NCBI RefSeq assembly: GCF_015097055.1
Contig: NZ_AP023366.1
Span: 1,951,001-2,015,000 of the forward strand
Length of the DNA stretch: 64,000 nucleotides
Reading direction: 5' to 3'
DNA from: Effusibacillus dendaii
Lineage (GTDB): Bacteria > Bacillota > Bacilli > Tumebacillales > Effusibacillaceae
Shown: positions 8,924-18,044 of the stretch, piece after piece
How positions within the stretch are numbered: the stretch's first letter is position 1
Layout of the letters: each line of letters opens with the position of its first letter
Notes under the pieces: generated by a model
Told to the model about the DNA's origin: nothing
The model's input: the letters and a program-made list of their open reading frames with translations, nothing else
Database searches by the model: none
Translations under genes and position numbers: made by a program

Positions 8924-8953
8924 AAAATAAGAATACCGTATTCTGTATACAAA
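8924..8953 (-). promoter_or_regulatory. Promoter and operator of the MFS transporter gene
   Basis: On the minus strand, -35 TTGTAT (8947-8952) and -10 TATTTT (8924-8929) flank a perfect 13-bp palindrome, GAATAC-C-GTATTC (8931-8943). It matches the isomerase promoter at 5383-5409 at all but one base over 27, in the same orientation relative to the gene. Confidence 0.7.
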
Positions 8954-9145
8954 TGTACAGACTTGAATTTTCATGTTTTTTCGTATATAATTTGCTAAAA
9001 AAATGGCCGTAGAAGTGTTTCTACCGGTCATTTTTATTTGTCGGTCTGAACTGATAATCCTCCGTTTCGATTCCAATATCTGAATAAAACACAATTATTC
9101 GGTAAACATACTCCTGTAAAAACACCATTCAGGAGGTACTTTTAT

Positions 9146-9589
9146 ATGCCATTAATTCCTTATGAACCCTTCCACCATCTTGAAAACATGAGACGTGAGT
9201 TGGACCGTTTCTTCACAACAGATTTTCCTACAGTAAGAACTGGTTTTGGTCAAACTTTCGGCACACCCAGTATTGATATTCATGAAACGGAACATGAAGT
9301 AGTGGCCACATGTGATATTCCGGGGTTGGAGAAGAAGGAAGATGTGAATATTGACATTGACAATAACATACTTACTGTTAGTGGTACTATTAACAGGATG
9401 AGCGAAGTAAAGGAAGAACATATGCATAGGCAAGAACGTTTTGTTGGCCGTTTTCAACGCTCTGTTACCTTGCCATCTCGTGTTGCTTCGGAAGGTGTTA
9501 AAGCAACCTACAAAAATGGAGTTCTGGAAATTCATATGCCTAAGTTGCAAGCTGATACCAAGAATAGAATTGATGTGGAGTTCCATTAA
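9146..9589 (+). CDS. Small heat shock protein, Hsp20/alpha-crystallin family
   Basis: A 147-residue chaperone. Residues about 45-140 are the alpha-crystallin domain (PSIDIHETEHEVVATCDIPG, GRFQRSVTLP, ATYKNGVLEIHMPK), with a short amino-terminal arm starting MPLIPYEPFHHLENMRRELD. The start follows AGGAGGTAC. Such proteins form oligomers in the cytoplasm that hold unfolding proteins. It is a single-gene unit with its own terminator. Confidence 0.95.
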   Translation: MPLIPYEPFHHLENMRRELDRFFTTDFPTVRTGFGQTFGTPSIDIHETEHEVVATCDIPGLEKKEDVNIDIDNNILTVSGTINRMSEVKEEHMHRQERFVGRFQRSVTLPSRVASEGVKATYKNGVLEIHMPKLQADTKNRIDVEFH

Positions 9590-9610
9590 ATGCATCGTTT
9601 TTACAGATAC

Positions 9611-9638
9611 GACCAATCCGTTGTGGATTGGTCTTTTT
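9611..9638 (+). terminator. Terminator of the Hsp20 gene
   Basis: GACCAATCC / GGATTGGTC stem with loop GTTGT, followed by TTTTT. Confidence 0.9.
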
Positions 9639-9639
9639 C

Positions 9640-9950
9640 ATGGATTCCGAGACGCCGATTGCAAAAGTGCCAACCTAACTTCATTTCCACTTCCGTCCCT
9701 TACTACGAACGTTTAGACCGTCAAATGCAGCGTTTTGGTTTTTTTTGCATAAGCGATAGCTCTTTGATTCTGGTTACCTGACAGCTCATATTTGTAAAGT
9801 ACTGTTTCCTTTGGACCTTCCTTGGTTCCTTCAAAATAAATATAGCGGGATGCGATTGTATAGGTTTCTGAAACACTTTCAAATGTTGCGACTCAGTACC
9901 AAGATTTTTGGCACCCCCGTCTTCCACCCCGAAAGTAATATTCCCTCAAA
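9640..9950. other. Intergenic stretch with no convincing gene
   Basis: I find no frame with a recognisable product or a ribosome binding site here. A poly-T run at about 9740-9747 interrupts any minus-strand reading. It may hold decayed sequence. Confidence 0.4.
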
Positions 9951-11159
9951 TCATCCCCCGCAGCATTTTTTGAACTTTTTGCCGCTGCCGCAAGGGCAAG
10001 GGTCGTTTCGCCCGACCTTTTTTCTTGTTACAAAATTAACGACCTCCGCCTTGACAGCAAACGGTGAATCACCCGTCCTACTTTTTGCCGGAGATAGCTC
10101 ATTTGGAGCATAGCCCTTGATAAACCATTGTCTGGTGTTATTATTAAGCATCATGATATGATCTATAAAACCTTTCATCAATTCCAATTCGTCGATCTCC
10201 AGTTGAGACTGCAGAAACTCAAGCAGATTACTCGGCGCTTCACCGATCCGAATGGCATAAACACACTCTTCGACGAGACTGTCTGCCTCGTCCTGAGAAA
10301 TAGTGTAGTTCCTCCTGATAAAGTCGACAAAAGCTTCATAACTCGGATTCCGATCCACGAAGCCCGGTTCGCCTGCACGCAACAGTTGAGCCTTGGTGAA
10401 CGGATAGAACGACAGGTCAGGTCTGGATTGATGTTCTTTTTTCACTCTTTCAGCGTCCCAAACCCTGTAGTTTGAGAATCCATTGGTATCGAATCGGATT
10501 TCCCGATAGAAAAATCCGGCTTCTTCCAAGACAGGCAGATAATCCACCAACCGCAGATTTGTTGCAGAATAATGCTTAAAAAGGTCTTCCAATGCGTTTA
10601 GATCCAAGGTACCATAGTAATAAAGCATGCCTTGCGTAAGCTTAATCCACTCCGTGTTTCTTCGAATCGTTTCCTGATAGGACGTACTGTCCATTTTTTT
10701 GAAACCTTCTAAAACTTCTTGTGGCATTGCCAAGGTCTTTTTACCTTTGTACGTCCCAGTGAAGATCAGTCCCCTATTCTTAAAATAATCAAGTTGATGG
10801 GATTCCAACGACAAAAAGGCGTCACCGCCACGACCGGCAATTTGCTTAATAATTCTATATCGGGTTTCGTCTAATTTATTCAGAAGTTTAGGAAGCGCAG
10901 CGGGAATTCGCTGCTCTAATATGTCGGTTAACTCTTGTTTTTTTAGTGCACTTGCCCCTTTGATATGCAAATTTAATCGGATTGCCGACAATTCATTTTT
11001 CGTCAGCCTGGCAAGACTACCGGCGAGGGTAAGAGGCAGTTCAAACTCAGACCAACGCTTCTCCTCCTCTTTCGCCTCCATTTTCCGTCTCATCTCTTTT
11101 GCATATTCCAAGGCATTCAACAGCATTTTCTGCTCTTTTTTGCTGAGGCGCTTGTCCAT
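9951..11159 (-). CDS. SEC-C metal-binding domain protein
   Basis: A 402-residue protein. The last about 22 residues form a SEC-C zinc motif ([18 protein letters not shown]), as found at the end of SecA and in many accessory proteins. The amino terminus is a charged helix ([20 protein letters not shown]) followed by a Rho-N/SAP-like helical segment ([30 protein letters not shown]). The central 200 residues are helical and match nothing I can name. Function unknown; SEC-C tails bind zinc and often mediate contact with ribosomes or other macromolecules. It is transcribed alone. Confidence 0.75.
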   Translation of the reverse strand: MDKRLSKKEQKMLLNALEYAKEMRRKMEAKEEEKRWSEFELPLTLAGSLARLTKNELSAIRLNLHIKGASALKKQELTDILEQRIPAALPKLLNKLDETRYRIIKQIAGRGGDAFLSLESHQLDYFKNRGLIFTGTYKGKKTLAMPQEVLEGFKKMDSTSYQETIRRNTEWIKLTQGMLYYYGTLDLNALEDLFKHYSATNLRLVDYLPVLEEAGFFYREIRFDTNGFSNYRVWDAERVKKEHQSRPDLSFYPFTKAQLLRAGEPGFVDRNPSYEAFVDFIRRNYTISQDEADSLVEECVYAIRIGEAPSNLLEFLQSQLEIDELELMKGFIDHIMMLNNNTRQWFIKGYAPNELSPAKSRTGDSPFAVKAEVVNFVTRKKVGRNDPCPCGSGKKFKKCCGG

Positions 11160-11260
11160 TTTCTCACCCTTTCCAAACAGACAAATTATCTTCGTCTACA
11201 CATTGAATGTACAGCATAACAAAATCCGGTTTAGAGAACCAAGTCGCATCATGCTTCATT

Positions 11261-11296
11261 AGCCCCTATTTTATTGAGGTCGACGGGCTTTTTATT
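11261..11296. terminator. Hairpin with T-tract
   Basis: AGCCC / GGGCT arms followed on the + strand by TTTTTATT. It lies next to the tiny minus-strand frame at 11292-11357; no plus-strand gene is evident upstream. Confidence 0.4.
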
Positions 11297-11357
11297 CTAT
11301 TACAGTTCCTTGTCTACCGTCCGCAAGTCGAACCACAGTAAAAAGATTAATGTCCAT
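11292..11357 (-). CDS. Possible truncated small protein (DUF4926/DUF4314-like start)
   Basis: A 21-codon frame with ATG at 11357 follows GGGGAGATCAGT and, about 25 bases further up, a TATAAT. The product, MDINLFTVVRLADGRQGTVIE, looks like the first beta strands of small SH3-like proteins of the DUF4926/DUF4314 type but stops early. It could be a broken copy or chance. Confidence 0.3.
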   Translation of the reverse strand: MDINLFTVVRLADGRQGTVIE

Positions 11358-11369
11358 ACTGATCTCCCC

Positions 11370-11867
11370 GTTTCTCTTGTTTATTATATCAAAATACAGA
11401 GAAATCATCTTTGTGCAGATTCTGTTATAAATCCGTAAACAGTTACTTTTAGCCTCATTTTTCTAAGGCAGTGAACTCGTCACACGGTGTCGGCAGCTTA
11501 GCATAAGTAATCAATAATTCCTGAAATAGTACTCCTTACCCCCAGTCCAAGGAAAGGAGTTGATTCCTCCCAACGACCCCCACCAATTCAGTGCTTGCAG
11601 CGAAAATAACCCGCTGCCTGATATAGTTCATAAAATTTATTTCAGTACTTTTTCTTGATCGCCCACACTTTTTGTTGAAATCGAACAAATGTTCTGGATT
11701 TAAAAGGACGAGTCCCAAATCATACTTCCCCTTTCGGTCACAATGGCCGCAAATTGAGATAATGTTTATTCAGCTTGTACAAGAGGGTGGATTTTGCTTT
11801 TCTTGCCTGCTGCCTTTCTGGCATATTCACCAGGCAATATGGTTAAGATCGGCTTTTCCATGACATT
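11370..11867. other. Decayed intergenic DNA left of the TOTE remnant
   Basis: Only short frames occur. One on the minus strand (11536-11718) gives 60 residues that I do not recognise. I see no intact gene. Confidence 0.35.
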
Positions 11868-12414
11868 TTACGGATCCTGACCTGTAATGATGCTGATCAA
11901 CTTAGGATTGAGGCTGAAGTCTGCCAGCATATTGCTACAGCGTTCCGATCTTCCCCGATCCAGCTCTCTCAGCAAATCATCGAAAATAAGTTCGTTGCGC
12001 GATTCATCGGCGATCAATTTCTCGTAAATGTCGTGAATCGGAACATTCGGTCCCGATTCCGGCACTTTGAAATCCGTATACCTTGGAATAACGATATGTT
12101 GAAACGGCCTTGCTTTAGCCTGAGTTCTTGCATCCACCATCTTCCCGGCTTTTAAAGTAGCCGCGAAACAATGCGATTTTTTCTTCAATGGGAGATTGTT
12201 TTGTTACCCTACTCGAAGTGGCCGGATTTTCTGAATACTGTAATTCCCCGTTTATAAACTCTAGTGAAGTCTTATTCTCAGAACAACGCTCCAAATGCGT
12301 TTCAGAATGGATTAATTGTTTCAAACATTAAATTTCATGAAATAACTGAATACTCCGACCCTTAAACCGATTGTTTTCTGCCCGCAGACGTTCCATCTCA
12401 TTAGGGTCATACAT
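11868..12414 (-). pseudogene. Remnant of a TOTE-type conflict-system helicase/primase protein
   Basis: Pieces in three frames look like parts of one large protein. At 12414 the coil MYDPNEMERLRAENNRFK resembles the start of TOTE proteins. Near 12170-12220 SPIEEKIALFRGYFKSRED matches the conserved entry into the archaeo-eukaryotic primase domain. Immediately after, at 11990-12110, FQHIVIPRYTDFKVP and VPIHDIYEKLIADESRNELI match the middle of the fused superfamily II helicase. More than a thousand residues between them are missing, so this is an internally deleted relic. The identification rests on my memory of family motifs, not a search. Confidence 0.55.
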
Positions 12415-12440
12415 GTCCGGTTTCAATTGAACCGATTCAT

Positions 12441-12489
12441 CAGTTTATTATGGTTGGCAAGGGTTTATTATTTATCTACAATTTCAACG
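12441..12489. repeat. Left copy of a 49-bp direct repeat flanking the CRISPR-Cas locus
   Basis: The block starts CAGTTTATTATGG and ends CTACAATTTCAACG. It is identical to 24435-24483 in the same orientation. The first CRISPR repeat begins 34 bases to its right. Confidence 0.85.
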
Positions 12490-12522
12490 TATGGTGATCG
12501 CTTTACTTGCTTGCTCTTTGGT

Positions 12523-15013
12523 ATTTCAATCCACGCATCCGCGAGGGATGCGACGAAAATATCAACTGTATGTGATCCATCGAGCGTATTTCAATCCACG
12601 CATCCGCGAGGGATGCGACTTACACTGGTTGTTCAGGAATTGTTCGACCAAGCGGTATTTCAATCCACGCATCCGCGAGGGATGCGACTCTCGTTCTAGG
12701 ATGGCTTTACGGACTTTGGGAGAATTTCAATCCACGCATCCGCGAGGGATGCGACGTTTTGCAAACGACGGTCAGACCATGCTGCATGTATTTCAATCCA
12801 CGCATCCGCGAGGGATGCGACTCGCTTGGCATCTTTTCCCCTGACTCCACCTTAATTTCAATCCACGCATCCGCGAGGGATGCGACCAGCCACGTGTCCG
12901 GCTTGTGACGCTTCCAATCCATTTCAATCCACGCATCCGCGAGGGATGCGACGTCGGAGCAATACCTACTCGGCTGCCTTCTGCTAATTTCAATCCACGC
13001 ATCCGCGAGGGATGCGACAACTCGGCCACAAAGATACGATCCGGGAACATCCATTTCAATCCACGCATCCGCGAGGGATGCGACTTTTTCTGAGTACTCC
13101 AAGTGATTGGCGGCAAATATTTCAATCCACGCATCCGCGAGGGATGCGACGAACAACGGGTATTGTGTCTCTAAAAAATAATAATTTCAATCCACGCATC
13201 CGCGAGGGATGCGACTCTACATTTTCCTAATAGTTCCCCCGTTTTCTTTATTTCAATCCACGCATCCGCGAGGGATGCGACACTTTTTGAAGGACATCCG
13301 CGCGAGTGTCAAGGAATTTCAATCCACGCATCCGCGAGGGATGCGACGTGATTACTGTCATGGATAACGGTAGCCAATTTGATTTCAATCCACGCATCCG
13401 CGAGGGATGCGACTGCCGAATGGTTAATACCAAACCACTCGTACAGCCAAATTTCAATCCACGCATCCGCGAGGGATGCGACTCGTGTGAAATCGGTGCA
13501 AGTAACACTCGATAAAATTTCAATCCACGCATCCGCGAGGGATGCGACGTTGTTGTAGGTGGATTTGTTTGGTGGTTTGGACATTTCAATCCACGCATCC
13601 GCGAGGGATGCGACTGGCAAGTTTTGCTCTTGAGGATGGTGTCAAACCATTTCAATCCACGCATCCGCGAGGGATGCGACTCCCAAAACCGGTCATTTCG
13701 GCCAACCGCCGGACGATTTCAATCCACGCATCCGCGAGGGATGCAACGATCAACGTAAAGAAAAACTAACACAACGTTACATTTCAATCCACGCATCCGC
13801 GAGGGATGCGACTCGTCGTCAGATAGACCGATCAATTCTTCGTCTGATTTCAATCCACGCATCCGCGAGGGATGCGACAGTCACGACGACCCAATACCAG
13901 AGCGGTATCTTCGAATTTCAATCCACGCATCCGCGAGGGATGCGACCCGGTGGCCAGTTGGACAGCAGAAGAGATGTCGGTATTTCAATCCACGCATCCG
14001 CGAGGGATGCGACCCCATATACTGAGTCTCCTTTCTTGCAGTAGGTATTTCAATCCACGCATCCGCGAGGGATGCGACTACAACACGATTGTCGGCCGAA
14101 TCAAGATTTTGGAATTTCAATCCACGCATCCGCGAGGGATGCGACACTTCTCGTACTACTGGATTGCAGACCGACAAGATTTCAATCCACGCATCCGCGA
14201 GGGATGCGACAACAAAAGAACGTTTATAACGAGAATCCCGACAAATTTCAATCCACGCATCCGCGAGGGATGCGACGTTGTACTGCGTACTCTTGATATT
14301 TGTGTGGGATATTTCAATCCACGCATCCGCGAGGGATGCGACAGGATTTCGGCTGCTCACTCAGCCACTGTTCCAATTTCAATCCACGCATCCGCGAGGG
14401 ATGCGACGGTTAGACTTCTGACAGCCGGTGACAGGCTAAAGCTATTTCAATCCACGCATCCGCGAGGGATGCGACTGCGTATTTCTCTCTCCATTCTCGT
14501 TCCACGAAAATTTCAATCCACGCATCCGCGAGGGATGCGACCTCGATTCGCCTAGGATAGTGCTTCCAGAATTCCTCATTTCAATCCACGCATCCGCGAG
14601 GGATGCGACATCGGAGGCGACCAATATGGAACTCAACAAATATTGATTTCAATCCACGCATCCGCGAGGGATGCGACTCCCGCCTTTTTGAGTTTTTCAA
14701 TATAACCGGATTTATTTCAATCCACGCATCCGCGAGGGATGCGACGTTTGATGAGCGGCGGTTTGAAAAATCGTTTAATATTTCAATCCACGCATCCGCG
14801 AGGGATGCGACTCCCGCCTTTTTGAGTTTTTCAATATAACCGGATTTATTTCAATCCACGCATCCGCGAGGGATGCGACTACAGCAGGCTCAGCAAACAC
14901 AGCGGGCAGTTGCTATTTCAATCCACGCATCCGCGAGGGATGCGACGGTGCGATTCTAGCGGGAATAAAAATATTTCCGGTATTTCAATCCACGCATCCG
15001 CGAGGGATGCGAC
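12523..15013 (-). CRISPR. Type I-C CRISPR array, 38 repeats and 37 spacers
   Basis: A 32-bp repeat occurs 38 times, spaced by unique 33-36-bp spacers. On the transcribed (minus) strand it forms a CGCATCC/GGATGCG stem with a CTCGC loop and ends TGGATTGAAAT, the typical I-C repeat type. The leader and cas2 lie at the right end, so new spacers enter near 15013 and the oldest are near 12523. All repeats are identical except number 19 from the left (13716-13747), which has one G-to-A change at the stem-side end. The spacer at 14678-14713 is repeated exactly at 14812-14847. Cas5c is expected to cut the transcript at each repeat. Confidence 0.98.
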
Positions 15014-15190
15014 AGCGATTTTTGATTCAAATATACCTGAAATCCCATATTTGTTATCAAAAATACGCGTAAATCAATAAAATACCTAAATAATGTGGAA
15101 AAAAATGTATTTGAATTGGTTGGTACTACCATTTTCTCGGTGCGAATGTCCCAGAAAAACCATGTGCACTACGTATTCGCACCACTTGTA
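15014..15190 (-). promoter_or_regulatory. CRISPR leader
   Basis: An AT-rich 177-bp stretch lies between the cas2 stop and the first repeat. It includes a near-repeat TATATT about 15 bases before the first repeat that could serve as -10 with TTGATA upstream. Nearest cas2 is an inverted repeat with GGTGCGAAT (15139-15147) and ATTCGCACC (15175-15183). It has no T-tract, so it is more likely a protein-binding or leader-anchoring site than a terminator. Confidence 0.75.
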
Positions 15191-15490
15191 CTACAATATC
15201 AAAGGGCCTTCTATATCAATTGACTCTTTCACACCAAAATGTTCTACCTTATTCTTGTAATTATTCCCCAATTGATAGAACCTAAGGCTGTCCTGCTCTT
15301 GATCTATAAGATCAAGGAGCTTTAACTTCAAAACAGTAAATTGAGTGGCGTCTACAACGCATTCAAACACTGAGTTTTGGACACGCTGGCCATAATTCTG
15401 GCATGCTTTAGAAACCAGACGCAGTCTCTTTTGACCTTCACTACTAACTGTGCTTACATCATACGTAATCAATACCAGCAGCTTTTTCAC
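15191..15490 (-). CDS. cas2: CRISPR adaptation protein Cas2
   Basis: A 99-residue ferredoxin-fold protein, MKKLLVLITYDVST at the start with the conserved aspartate after strand one. With Cas1 it forms the spacer-integration complex. It starts with GTG directly after the Cas1 stop (TAG-GTG), so the two are translationally coupled. Length and sequence are as usual for type I-C. It is the last gene of the operon and abuts the leader. Confidence 0.95.
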   Translation of the reverse strand: MKKLLVLITYDVSTVSSEGQKRLRLVSKACQNYGQRVQNSVFECVVDATQFTVLKLKLLDLIDQEQDSLRFYQLGNNYKNKVEHFGVKESIDIEGPLIL

Positions 15491-16522
15491 CTACTTCCAC
15501 AAAAAAGGTGGATACTCATCTAAATCATTACGCAAATAACGGGCTAATAGTAGGGCTTGTGCATGTGGGACTAACCCCCAGGAAATCTTCTCGCCAAGAT
15601 AGGGATGCGTGATTTTCTCTTGCTTCTTATTTTGCCATGCGGATAGAAACTTCTTTCTCGCCTCATCCCTCAAAATAACTGCACCGTTCTCTTTTTTTAA
15701 AAAATCTTCTTTGCTGACAATCTTCTTATTAATTAATGACAACACAAACTTATCTGCATAAACACCTCGCAGTTCCTCCATCATATCCAGCGCCAAAGAA
15801 ACGCGTCCCGGCCGGTCGCGATGCAAAAATCCAACATAGGCATCCAGTCCGACGCCTTCCAGCGCGGATGCCACATCATTCGCTAACAGCGAATAAGCGA
15901 ACGAAAGCATCGCATTCACGTTATCCAGCGGCGGCCTACGGGAACGCGAGTGAAAGTAAAAATCCTCTTTTTGCTGCAGGATCATAGTGTCGAATAGTTT
16001 GTTGTAGCTAATAGCCGCTTGTCCTTCCAGTCCTCTTAATCTTTCTAGATCTTCACAAGCTCTTACGTCTAAAATGATAGCGGATAGCTGCTGCGAAACA
16101 GCTTTGAAGCGGGCAACATCAATACGTAAAGGATAATCTCTGGTCATTCTCTCGATGATCCATTTGTGATTGTAGATCTTACCAATTATAAAATTACGCG
16201 CAATCTTCGCCGACAGGACCTCATCTTCCGATATATGATATTGTCTCTTCCTCAGGACAACATTACCCTTGCTTTCTCCAATGACTCGGGCCAGAAATCT
16301 GCCGTTCATGGTAAAAAAGACTAACGAGATATTGCGCTCTGCACAATATCCCATTAATGCCGGACTTGCACCGGTGTAACCAAATGCGATAATCGATTCC
16401 AGGTTGTGCAGAGGCAACCTGCCCAGCTTCTCCTGTTCCTTAAGCAGAACAATATTATCGCCGTCCAGCGACAAATAAACATCGGGCTGTGTAATAAACA
16501 GAGTATTTAGCAGCTTTTTCAT
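15491..16522 (-). CDS. cas1: CRISPR-associated endonuclease/integrase Cas1 (type I-C)
   Basis: A 343-residue Cas1. The metal-binding residues are visible as E166 (RLRGLEGQAA), H234 (YVGFLHRDRPGR) and D246 (SLALDMMEE). It integrates new spacers at the leader-proximal repeat together with Cas2. Its ATG overlaps the Cas4 stop by four bases, which fits coupled translation in the cas operon. Confidence 0.97.
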   Translation of the reverse strand: MKKLLNTLFITQPDVYLSLDGDNIVLLKEQEKLGRLPLHNLESIIAFGYTGASPALMGYCAERNISLVFFTMNGRFLARVIGESKGNVVLRKRQYHISEDEVLSAKIARNFIIGKIYNHKWIIERMTRDYPLRIDVARFKAVSQQLSAIILDVRACEDLERLRGLEGQAAISYNKLFDTMILQQKEDFYFHSRSRRPPLDNVNAMLSFAYSLLANDVASALEGVGLDAYVGFLHRDRPGRVSLALDMMEELRGVYADKFVLSLINKKIVSKEDFLKKENGAVILRDEARKKFLSAWQNKKQEKITHPYLGEKISWGLVPHAQALLLARYLRNDLDEYPPFLWK

Positions 16523-17178
16523 TCCTTGATTTTCCCTTCAACGTAACTTCTAACGGTCCGTTTATTCATTAGCTCCGGCAAGCAAATATTTTGAAGGGAA
16601 CAGCTTCGGCAGAAAGGCCCGGTTTTCACTTTAGGCGTATGCCTGCGCTTATAATAGTCTTGCATTTCAGCAACAATCAACTTTACCTTGTTTTTAATAT
16701 CTGCAGTTAGCGAAACCTCAACTCTATGTTTGATCTCGTTATAAAACATATAGCCTGTACCTATGTCGCACAGCAGCATTTCCTCCAGACAGATGGCTTG
16801 TGCAGCTAGTTGTAAAATATCCTCATCGTTCAATTTCGGCTTTCCGCGTTTATATTCAACCGGATATGCGATGTATTTCCCTTCGGATCCACTAATTTCA
16901 ACACCGCTGTCGTTTCTTATAAACTCCACCACATCGCATATACCTGATATTTTAAGGTTCTCTGACCTCACAGGCATTGCGCGAACGATAAGCTTATCAC
17001 CCCGTTTCTCTCTTGTGAACGGCTGATCGGCATTTCGATGAAGGTACTTTCCCACGATGGTTCTGACGTTTTCTTCCCATTGCTGTTCAATATGGATTAA
17101 TGCCCACTGCCGTTTACAAAATTGAAAATGTTGTATACCGGACAACATTAAATAATCATCGTCTTCCTTATTGTCCAT
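16519..17178 (-). CDS. cas4: CRISPR-associated RecB-like exonuclease Cas4
   Basis: A 219-residue protein with the RecB nuclease motifs ICDVVEF (D82) and YPVEYKRGK (E108, K110), and four cysteines for an iron-sulfur cluster: C21 near the start and C190, C193 and C199 near the end. In type I-C, Cas4 trims prespacers and selects those with the correct PAM before Cas1-Cas2 integrates them. Its start overlaps the end of cas7 by 11 bases. Confidence 0.95.
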   Translation of the reverse strand: MDNKEDDDYLMLSGIQHFQFCKRQWALIHIEQQWEENVRTIVGKYLHRNADQPFTREKRGDKLIVRAMPVRSENLKISGICDVVEFIRNDSGVEISGSEGKYIAYPVEYKRGKPKLNDEDILQLAAQAICLEEMLLCDIGTGYMFYNEIKHRVEVSLTADIKNKVKLIVAEMQDYYKRRHTPKVKTGPFCRSCSLQNICLPELMNKRTVRSYVEGKIKE

Positions 17179-18028
17179 CTATGATCTCTACCTTCAAACC
17201 TTCCAAAGGCTGAACAGCAAACTTGTAATCTTTGAAGGACTTTGGTTCCTCTACGAGTCTTTCAACCGTTAAAGACCGATGTACTTTGGCCGAAGAATAC
17301 TGCCCGAGCTTGGAATTGTGTTCCCACCAATACACGGTGTGGACTTCCATGCTTCCTTCCGGTCTGGCTGACGACGCGTCGTTTTCGAATAAGGAAACTA
17401 GCGCATTCTTAAATTTCTCAGCATCTTCATTCGTAAATCCGGTTTTCTCAGCCAGCTGTGGATTTATACTGCCATAAAAGACGTAGACACCCGAATCTAC
17501 ACGATGCTTCATACCCATCGTATCCGAACCTTTTGCCGCACCCGGCTCGGAATTGACGCTTTTCGTAATTTGCAGGCTGGTAATGTCAATCGGATCGATA
17601 CTGGTTGCAGTATGAATGGAAACCGGACCCCGTATTCCAACAGAGACACCTGATCCCTTATCAGCTTTGAACGCAAATACCTGGCCAAAGCATCGGACAT
17701 CTAACCATGTCCGGCAAGCGATGTTGGCAAACTCATCGCCAGAACCTGTTTTAGACTTCAAAATTTTCTCCAGTTCGGGATTCGCCTCTGCACGCTCTCT
17801 TAAACTATTGTATGAATCGGACTTGCGATCGTTGGATTGGACAAAGATAGCTTCGCCCATATCCTGCAGACGGTTTCTAATTTTCCGTTTCAGCGCAACA
17901 TCGGATATCTCACCATAGCCATCGTAGTTTTGCCGCGGCCGATTGCCATTCAATGGATCACCATTCGGATTAGCCTTGGTTACGGATAACACAACTGCAA
18001 AATCAATTTTACGATCTAAAGTCGCCAT
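17168..18028 (-). CDS. cas7: Cascade backbone protein Cas7 (Csd2)
   Basis: A 286-residue protein beginning ATLDRKIDFAVVLSVTKANPNGDPLNGNRPR, of which FAVVLSVTKANPNGDP is the hallmark of type I-C Cas7. Several copies coat the crRNA in the interference complex. The spaced thumb of Cas7 subunits is what flips out every sixth crRNA base in type I effectors. It lies 16 bases after cas8c in the same operon. Confidence 0.96.
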   Translation of the reverse strand: MATLDRKIDFAVVLSVTKANPNGDPLNGNRPRQNYDGYGEISDVALKRKIRNRLQDMGEAIFVQSNDRKSDSYNSLRERAEANPELEKILKSKTGSGDEFANIACRTWLDVRCFGQVFAFKADKGSGVSVGIRGPVSIHTATSIDPIDITSLQITKSVNSEPGAAKGSDTMGMKHRVDSGVYVFYGSINPQLAEKTGFTNEDAEKFKNALVSLFENDASSARPEGSMEVHTVYWWEHNSKLGQYSSAKVHRSLTVERLVEEPKSFKDYKFAVQPLEGLKVEIIDGQ

Positions 18029-18044
18029 ATCGATCTCTCCTTTT

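Noticed and set aside
9721..9927. Minus-strand 68-codon frame between Hsp20 and the SEC-C gene
   Set aside because: No ribosome site at the start, no recognisable product, crosses a poly-A run.
11536..11718. Minus-strand 60-codon frame as a gene
   Set aside because: No ribosome site and no recognised family; left as decayed DNA.
12427..14839. Long reading frames on both strands across 12.4-14.8 kb made of repeated IHASARDAT, NPRIREGCD or RMRGLK units
   Set aside because: They are translations of the CRISPR repeats; the repeat length and spacers keep frames open by chance.
15139..15183. Calling the inverted repeat next to cas2 a terminator
   Set aside because: No T-tract on either strand.
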